From NCBI GenBank assembly GCA_036346205.1, contig JARFJB010002198.1, forward strand, positions 1,821,001 to 1,885,000: 64,000 bases of DNA, written 5' to 3'. This DNA comes from Vesta saturnalis. Its lineage: Eukaryota > Arthropoda > Insecta > Coleoptera > Lampyridae. Made by a program: the position numbers and the translations under genes. Positions 58,558-64,000 of the stretch are shown here, piece after piece (position 1 is the stretch's first letter; each line of letters starts with the position of its first letter). The notes below the pieces were generated by a model. It ran no database searches and had not been told where the DNA came from. It worked only from the letters and a program-made list of their open reading frames with translations.

Positions 58558-60900
58558 CCCTTTGCTTCCTAGTGGGCGCAGGTTGAAGACACTTGAAAAT
58601 AAATTTATATTTATGTGTCTAGTGACTTCTAGTGAAACAACATCAATGACGTATAAATAAACGTCCCACTATATTTTAACCGCAATCTTGGCGCGTAAAC
58701 GTTTTCAAGACATCAGAATTATTTGTTTGTGTAAGTGGAATGAGTAAGCGGATATTGTTAACTGTTTTTGTGACTAAATTAACATTGTACAAAGATGACT
58801 GGTAAGTTTTATCTGTATTTGTGATAAAAATGTTCTATTAGGCATTAGTAATGTTTTTTTGCATAATCCATGAAGTTTTACTATTTTTTGCAAATATGTG
58901 GTGTTTTCACCATGCGACCACTAGGACTCATCCCGATTTTTTTTCAGCGTTTGTGCCGCCTTTGAATATGGAAGCAGATGATCTTTTTCAGTATATAGAT
59001 GAAATTCCTGATGACAACATCAGTGAGTTAGGTGATGTTAGTGAGGATGATTTAGAAAATGAGGTGTTTACTAATTCTAATGAGCATTTTGACATAGAAT
59101 CTATGCCAATGATTATAGATAATGAAATTCCTCTTGATAGTGGCAATGATGATTTGAGTTCATGGGATAGTGACCACGAAGTTCCTCTTTCAGTAAGACG
59201 AGCTCAAGATTGCAAAAGAACCGTGTGGACTAAATCGATTTCAAATTGTCTCACAAATATAAAATTTTAATAAAACAACAGGACCACAGATGAACGATGC
59301 GATTGAAACCCCAACAGACATGTTTCTGAAAATGTTTCAGAAGACCTTCTACAGGATTTGGTTTTCAAACAAATTTATACGCGTTGCAAAAGATGGTGGT
59401 AATACACAATCCTTTTCTCCTACTGATATAAAGATGAAAAGTTTCATAGCTGTAAATTTGATAATGGGCATCAAACATTTACCGAGTTATCGTGATTACT
59501 GGAGCTCATATGAACTTAGAGACCAATATATCAGTTCAGTCATGTCACGAGATCGGTTTTCATGGTTATTGTCCCACATTCATATAAATGATAACTCGCT
59601 GCAGCGTGGGGATTCTCGAGTTTCGACAAATTGTATAAGTTACGCCCTTTGCTGAAAAACTTTCTGAAGTCTTTCTACGTTGTCTAGATCCTAGTAAAAA
59701 TCAATCTATAGATGAATCTATGAGTCGTTTCAAAGGGCGAAGTTGTTTGAAGCAATTATATATGCCCAATAAACCCATAAAGCGAGGTTAGAAAGTGTGG
59801 ATTAGGGCAGATGAATCTGGTTACGCGTGCCAATTTCAAATTTATACCGGAAAAGTAGGCAAGGTAACGGAGAAAGATCTTGGAGCTCGGGTAGTGTGTG
59901 ACTTGACCAGAGTATTAGTAGGCAAGGGCTATCACATGTATTTCGACAACTATTTCAATTCTATTCTGCTACAAAAGAAATTGCAATCAGAAATGATTTA
60001 CGCTTGCGGAACAGTTAGAAAAGGAAGGAAGGATATACCTACAGACTTTATTGATGACAAAAAACAAAAAAAAAGAGAATTTGATTAGCGCGTAAGCACT
60101 GATGGACTCGTCTGTCTAAAATGGATGGATAATAAATCCGTTTCTTTTGACCAATTATCAAGATCCGTCAAAAACAGAAATGGCCAAGCGGAAACAAAAA
60201 GACGGTACTAACCAGGAAGTTCCTTGTCCGACAATTGTAAAATAATATAATAAAACATGGGATATGTTGACAAGATGGACATGCTAAAATCACTCTACGA
60301 AGTGAATAGAAAATCAAAAAATGGTGGCATCATTTTCTTTACTTCGTCGATTTTCATTGGTCAATGCATTTATCCTATACAACAAGGAAAATGACTCAGC
60401 AACTAAGTTTGAAAATGTTTAGGCTTTCGGTAGCATTAGGTTTAGTATGAGCTCAGCAGAATTCTACAAAAAAAGGACGCCCATTATCTGAGGTAAACCA
60501 TTTCAAATCCATAGTTCCCTTGGAAATTCGTCATGATGCTTGTGCACATATGCCTGTCCATGGCAAACCAAGAAGATGTGCTCTTTGTAGTAGTAAACGG
60601 GAACCCCGTAAGTCCAGATGGCACTGTTCCAGGTGTGACGTTGGATTGTGTGTATCAGATAAAAATAATTGTTTTTTAGAATACCATAGGAAATAAATTA
60701 TGTAAAGATGCATTGGTAATAAACAAAATATTTTCCTGTAATTATTGCCTAGTGATTTCATAGTGAAGACACCTCCCTAAAGTTTAAATCCAAACCAACA
60801 AAAAAAAATCTCTTAATTTGCCCTTCAAACATCATATTTAATAGAATGCACCAAAGTTTTGCCTTTTTTTTATTCAAAAAATAATTCCGGCCTCAAAGGG
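58558..60900 (+). mobile_element. Complete piggyBac-like transposon
   Basis: TTAA at 58554-58557 and 60901-60904 flanks a 2343-bp unit whose ends are CCCTTTGCTTCC and, inverted, CCCTTTGAGGCC. The terminal CCCTTTG and the TTAA duplication are piggyBac hallmarks. It sits within the last codons of the element G transposase. Confidence 0.95.
58795..60696 (+). pseudogene. piggyBac transposase with a 5' intron
   Basis: A tiny exon 1 (58795-58801, ATGACTG) is followed by a 146-bp intron 58802-58947 (GTAAGT...TTTTTTCAG). Exon 2 continues FVPPLNMEADDLFQYIDEI. The acidic N-terminus ends at about 59270, with a frameshift before TTGPQMNDAIETPTD. The DDE domain follows: IDESMSRFKGRSCLK (first Asp), KVWIRADESGYAC, HMYFDNYFNS (second Asp, about 59945), YVDKMDMLKSLYEVNRK (about 60255, third Asp) and the Cys-rich C-terminus (CALCSSKREPRK, RWHCSRCDVGLC, stop 60696). 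Three frame breaks are visible (59270, about 59650 and an in-frame stop near 59791, with another past 60088). The terminal repeats and TTAA are intact, so it might be mobilised by a related enzyme. Confidence 0.9.
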
Positions 60901-61933
60901 TTAAACAAACATGTAATCTCTTCAAAAGATTTTCATGGGTAGCGTTTCTGATTAAGTCTGGAGTTAAACTATTAAAAGCAGTTCTAACTCTCGATTTCAT
61001 ATCGTCCATTGTTGTTACTGGGTTGGAGTAAACTATATTTTTAATGAAACCCCACACATAATAATCTATTGGATTGTCATCTGGTGTTCTAGGAGGCCAA
61101 CGAAAAGGTCCATTATTACCAATCCATCTGTCTTCGAAGATTTCAGTTAAAGCTTCGCCTACTGAACGAGAATTATGGGGTGGAGTACCATCCATTTGGT
61201 ACCATACACGTTCTCTTCCTGACCTATTATTTAAAATCATTTGAATTCCATTTCTCAGTTAATCATCATATTTTGTTGCATTCAAATTATCATCATCAGA
61301 CTCGATATAAAAAATTGACTCGTTCTTTATGGCACAAAATACATTAAATTGCCATCTTTCTTGAAAACCCCATTGGCGAACGACATGAGGATTTTCTGGC
61401 GCCCAATAATGACTGCCATGTCTGCTGAAAATTCCATTTTTTGTAAACTTGGCCTCATGTGTCCATATGATATTGTCAAGGAAATGTTCATCCTCTTGAA
61501 TCTTGACAAGTAACCATTCAAATAATTCCAGTCGACGAGGCAAATCAGTCTCTTTCAAATGTTGGACACAGTAGAATTTATAGGGATGCCATTTGTGCTT
61601 ATTAAGAATGCGATAAATTGTCACGTAGGGTATACCTATCTCCCTTTTAGCCTCGTGTAGAGAAGCATTTGGAAATGCATTAAATAATCCCAAAACTGTT
61701 ATGCCATTGTCATCAACATCCACAACAGGCTTTCTACGAATGATTTTTGGACGAAAGGTTCCATTCAACCTACAGTTTTGTAGTAGTCGATTTATTACAT
61801 TATTATTCTGCTTCGGAAGTTGTGGATATCTTTCATGAAATACTCGGCATGTTCTAGTTGCAATTCTATTGCACTCACCATGAATAATTAATAAACTCAA
61901 GAAATCTTCATTACTGTAACCTAATCTTGACAT
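60901..61933 (-). pseudogene. DUF4817-type transposase of element G, one nonsense codon
   Basis: ATG at 61933 begins MSRLGYSNEDFLSLLIIHGE, then FHERYPQLPKQNNNVINRLL (DUF4817-type). A linker includes NASLHEAKREIGIPYVTIYR and HPYKFYCVQHLKETDLP. The first catalytic site reads WTHEAKFTKNG (His for Asp, about 61460), the second YQMDGTPPHN (about 61180) and the third PDDNPIDYYVWG (about 61060). The second-to-third spacing is 41 residues by my count, as in copy D. The whole frame is open except one in-frame TAA at 61259-61261. The C-terminus continues at 58504-58557 beyond the piggyBac insertion. Best-preserved copy of the family here. Confidence 0.9.
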
Positions 61934-62199
61934 TTTTTTATTATAATTAGTATCACAATCAGTCAAAACCACCAACGAAAGTTTGACGTTTCAAAATAGG
62001 GTCATTTATTTTTCCAAAGCACACTATTAAAAAATGTTAATTTGCAATGTTGTACGGTAGAGACATTCAATACTTCAATGCATACCAATTGTAACTTTTT
62101 TTAAGGTACATATCAATTTCAAATTGACTGATTTGAGACTATTAAAAAACTAGATCGAAAAGAAATTGTATTACGTAGTACAAAATAGATGTTAAATCT

Positions 62200-62577
62200 C
62201 AAAAATAAGTGATGAATACAAGAAAACCACGTCAGTTTCTGTTTGAAACAGTTTATCTCGAAAACGGTTCGAAAGTGAAATAGCATTAACTGATTAAAGT
62301 CAATCTAAAATTAGATGTAGAGCTCAAAAATGTGTAAATATACAGGGTGTTCCATTTGAAAAAATTGACTTCCACTCCTTTTTTCATGTGAACAAAGTAT
62401 CTGCATTTTTTTAAAGACCCTGTATGAGGCAAATAAAAATATGACTCGAAGTGAAGATCCTCATCATCTAAAATATTTTAGGCTTGTAGATCATATTGCA
62501 TACTGTCAAATTTTCAGGTTGATCCGTTGTCTGGTTTGCCAGAAACGTCTAATTAACGTTCATCGTGAAAAGCCCTG
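62200..62577 (-). repeat. Right TIR of element G
   Basis: Inverted copy of the left TIR; it includes the ACAGGGTGTTCCATTTG block at about 62342. Confidence 0.9.
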
Positions 62578-63701
62578 TATTACTTTATTAAGTAAATTTT
62601 ATGTGGCATGTCATTTGAATATTGTTAGTCGCTTATTAACACTAGGCTACTTTTAGCGTGGAAATAACAGATTTCTAACAGGGAAAGTATTTTACAACAC
62701 CTTCAGTCATGTACAACTGATGAATTATAGATTAAGTTCAATAAATAATAAGTTTCAAAGTCACACAAACAATAAATTTCATACAAATTAAAAGGTGTGC
62801 CATTATACGTATTTGAAAATTATAAACATAATTTTTATAATAGTAGCGCCAACACAAAAAACGGGCGCGTATAATCGGACTCCATATTTGTAATTTCTTA
62901 TAACAATACTTTATTTTTTCTTTTCTTCATAACTACATGTTCTGCATTGTAATGTATGTACCTCATTCAATCAATATTCCTAGTTCATTAGCACATTTCT
63001 TAATGAGTCACAAAATTGTAATGGTAAAAACCTTCCCACACACCAACCTTGGTTATAAATAAAAAATTAATATTTACTAATAATGTTACTTTTTATTAAG
63101 ATAACAAACTATGAGATAATTGACTTTCTATTTTACTATTGATCAAAAACACGCACAAATTAAGTAAAAGTTTGTAAATTAGAAACTAGCTTGCTTTTAT
63201 TTTTGTCTCTGAGTGTAATGGAAATATGGACGTGTTTAGTGTTTCCGAGAAAATGTAACCAAATGTATAGTTATGTTTAGAATAAACATATTTAACAGTT
63301 TCCTCATTACTAATTATGTACGTATTTTACTTGAATAAAAACTTCAAAAATTCCAACTTTTTAAAGAATGCGATTTTAGATGGTACTTATTCCAATTCAG
63401 AATTGTTAATAATAATTGGTATTGTTTAACACCTTTTTTGGTAAATATTTATCTTCACTTTAGTCATTTTTGTTCCTTGGTAATTCTATGGCATCATGTT
63501 ATTTTGCTTGTTTATATAGGATGAATATGCTTATTATATTTGTCATCCACATTCTCTGGTTATTATTTAGTATTAATTAGCATTATTAGTTCTATTTTTA
63601 TCCATTATAAAAGTCACTGAAAATCCAAACTGTAAAATGAAGAAATTTTATTTTGCTTTAAAAATTATTGTTAATTTTATGAAATACATAAATAAAAAGT
63701 T
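62578..63701. other. Intergenic, no feature recognised
   Basis: AT-rich; short frames only. Confidence 0.5.
63694..63698 (-). terminator. Pol III T-run after the tRNA-like gene
   Basis: Five A on the plus strand (TTTTT on the minus strand) begin about 4 nt after the tRNA-like 3' end. Confidence 0.5.
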
Positions 63702-63776
63702 TACCTCGAGTAGGATTTGAACCTACGACTTGTACTTTGGCTAGAGTACCGCGCTAACGATCTGCGCCATCGAAAT
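63702..63776 (-). tRNA. tRNA-like gene, isotype uncertain
   Basis: On the minus strand a cloverleaf can be drawn. The acceptor is ATTTCGA pairing with TCGAGGT (two G-U), D stem GCGC/GCGC, anticodon stem GTACT/AGTAC, variable loop AAGTC, and T stem GTAGG/CCTAC with loop TTCAAAT. The B box GGTTCAAATCC is intact. The anticodon loop is CTAGCCAA, eight nucleotides instead of seven, so the anticodon cannot be read safely (AGC is one reading). The D loop lacks the standard GG. A Pol III terminator follows. It may be a real but atypical tRNA, a pseudogene or the head of a tRNA-derived SINE. Confidence 0.5.
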
Positions 63777-64000
63777 ACAATCCCCAATCGATGTAAATTT
63801 TGTGACTTATTCGTTCAAACAAAAACTTATAATAATTTATTTTGGTTTAATTGCTTTAGAATGTTTGCGTTTTTTTTATAATTTTCAGATCAATAGAGAA
63901 CGTATTACTTGAATTACATCCCACAACAAAAAATTTGCATCAATTTGAGTCAACCGAGTTGAAAAATTTTCCCACCTGTAATTATATTTCTTATTTATTA
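63777..64000. other. Window end, no feature seen
   Basis: No gene or repeat recognised. Confidence 0.5.

Larger units (their letters stand above)
57731..62577 (-). mobile_element. DUF4817-type element G with ~380-bp TIRs, carrying a piggyBac insertion
   Basis: The left end CAGGGCTTTTCACGATGAGC starts at 57731 after TA (57729-57730), and the right end inverts to CAGGGCTTTTCACGATGAAC ending at 62577 before TA (62578-62579). The TIR is about 378 bp on the right (62200-62577). On the left the matching parts are 57731-57848 and 58106-58335, because about 255 bp have been added between them, or lost on the right. CACCCTG/ACCCTGTA motifs occur inside. It encodes the transposase at 60901-61933. Confidence 0.92.

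Noticed and set aside
1..64000. CRISPR array or bacterial operon
   Set aside because: No regularly spaced identical repeats with unique spacers; eukaryotic introns and TE families throughout.

Overview
The window looks like AT-rich nuclear DNA from an insect. The evidence is the short 51-bp introns with GT/AG ends, long (TA)n and (TG)n microsatellites, and transposon families typical of insects (piggyBac, mariner, Tc1, pogo, Copia, Penelope, hAT). The order cannot be fixed from sequence alone; a beetle or another TE-rich insect fits. There is no sign of operons, ribosome binding sites or phage. Almost all recognisable coding sequence is transposable element (TE) sequence, mostly broken. The only confident host gene is a small two-exon membrane-protein gene at 7928-8221. 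Two further possible host exons (9161-9316, 30796-30867) and a tRNA-like gene (63702-63776, minus) are weaker calls.

Layout. 1-6005: a 2.1-kb repeat present twice in tandem, with a broken mariner between the copies; each copy carries the left end of a Tc1/mariner-superfamily element with a DUF4817-type N-terminus. 6040-7600: Copia relic and a third, diverged repeat piece. 7.9-12.6 kb: host gene, possible exon, microsatellites, a Helitron-like end and a diverged repeat pair. 13.4-16.7 kb: a more complete Copia element without gag. 17.4-21 kb: palindrome, Tc1 element with TA target duplication, Penelope 3' end, hAT-like fragment. 23.5-30 kb: DUF4817-type relic, then a pogo/jerky-like element with a PHD-like tail that has been invaded by two DUF4817-type elements. 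30-38.6 kb: mostly featureless, with a non-LTR retrotransposon relic and a satellite-bearing repeat. 38.6-39.8 kb: a transposase of a related lineage with a spliced intron. 40-45.5 kb: a MULE-like transposase interrupted at a TA by a DUF4817-type element with ~560-bp terminal inverted repeats (TIRs). 45.6-47.8 kb: a 2.2-kb GTGTTTGT minisatellite. 48.3-50.2 kb: hAT relic. 50.4-55.8 kb: a 5.4-kb element with ~135-bp TIRs encoding zinc modules, an XPG/FEN-like nuclease and a Cys-rich tail, most like Academ. 56.4-57.1 kb: inverted second copy of the satellite-bearing repeat. 57.7-62.6 kb: a DUF4817-type element with ~380-bp TIRs, itself split by a complete piggyBac (TTAA-flanked).

The strongest themes are nested insertions whose order can be read from target duplications and restored reading frames, a multi-copy DUF4817-type DD41D-spaced family with unusually long TIRs and internal CAGGGTG/CACCCTG motifs, and the Academ-like element with its nuclease domain. 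Many frameshifts fall in homopolymers, so some breaks could be assembly errors rather than real decay.
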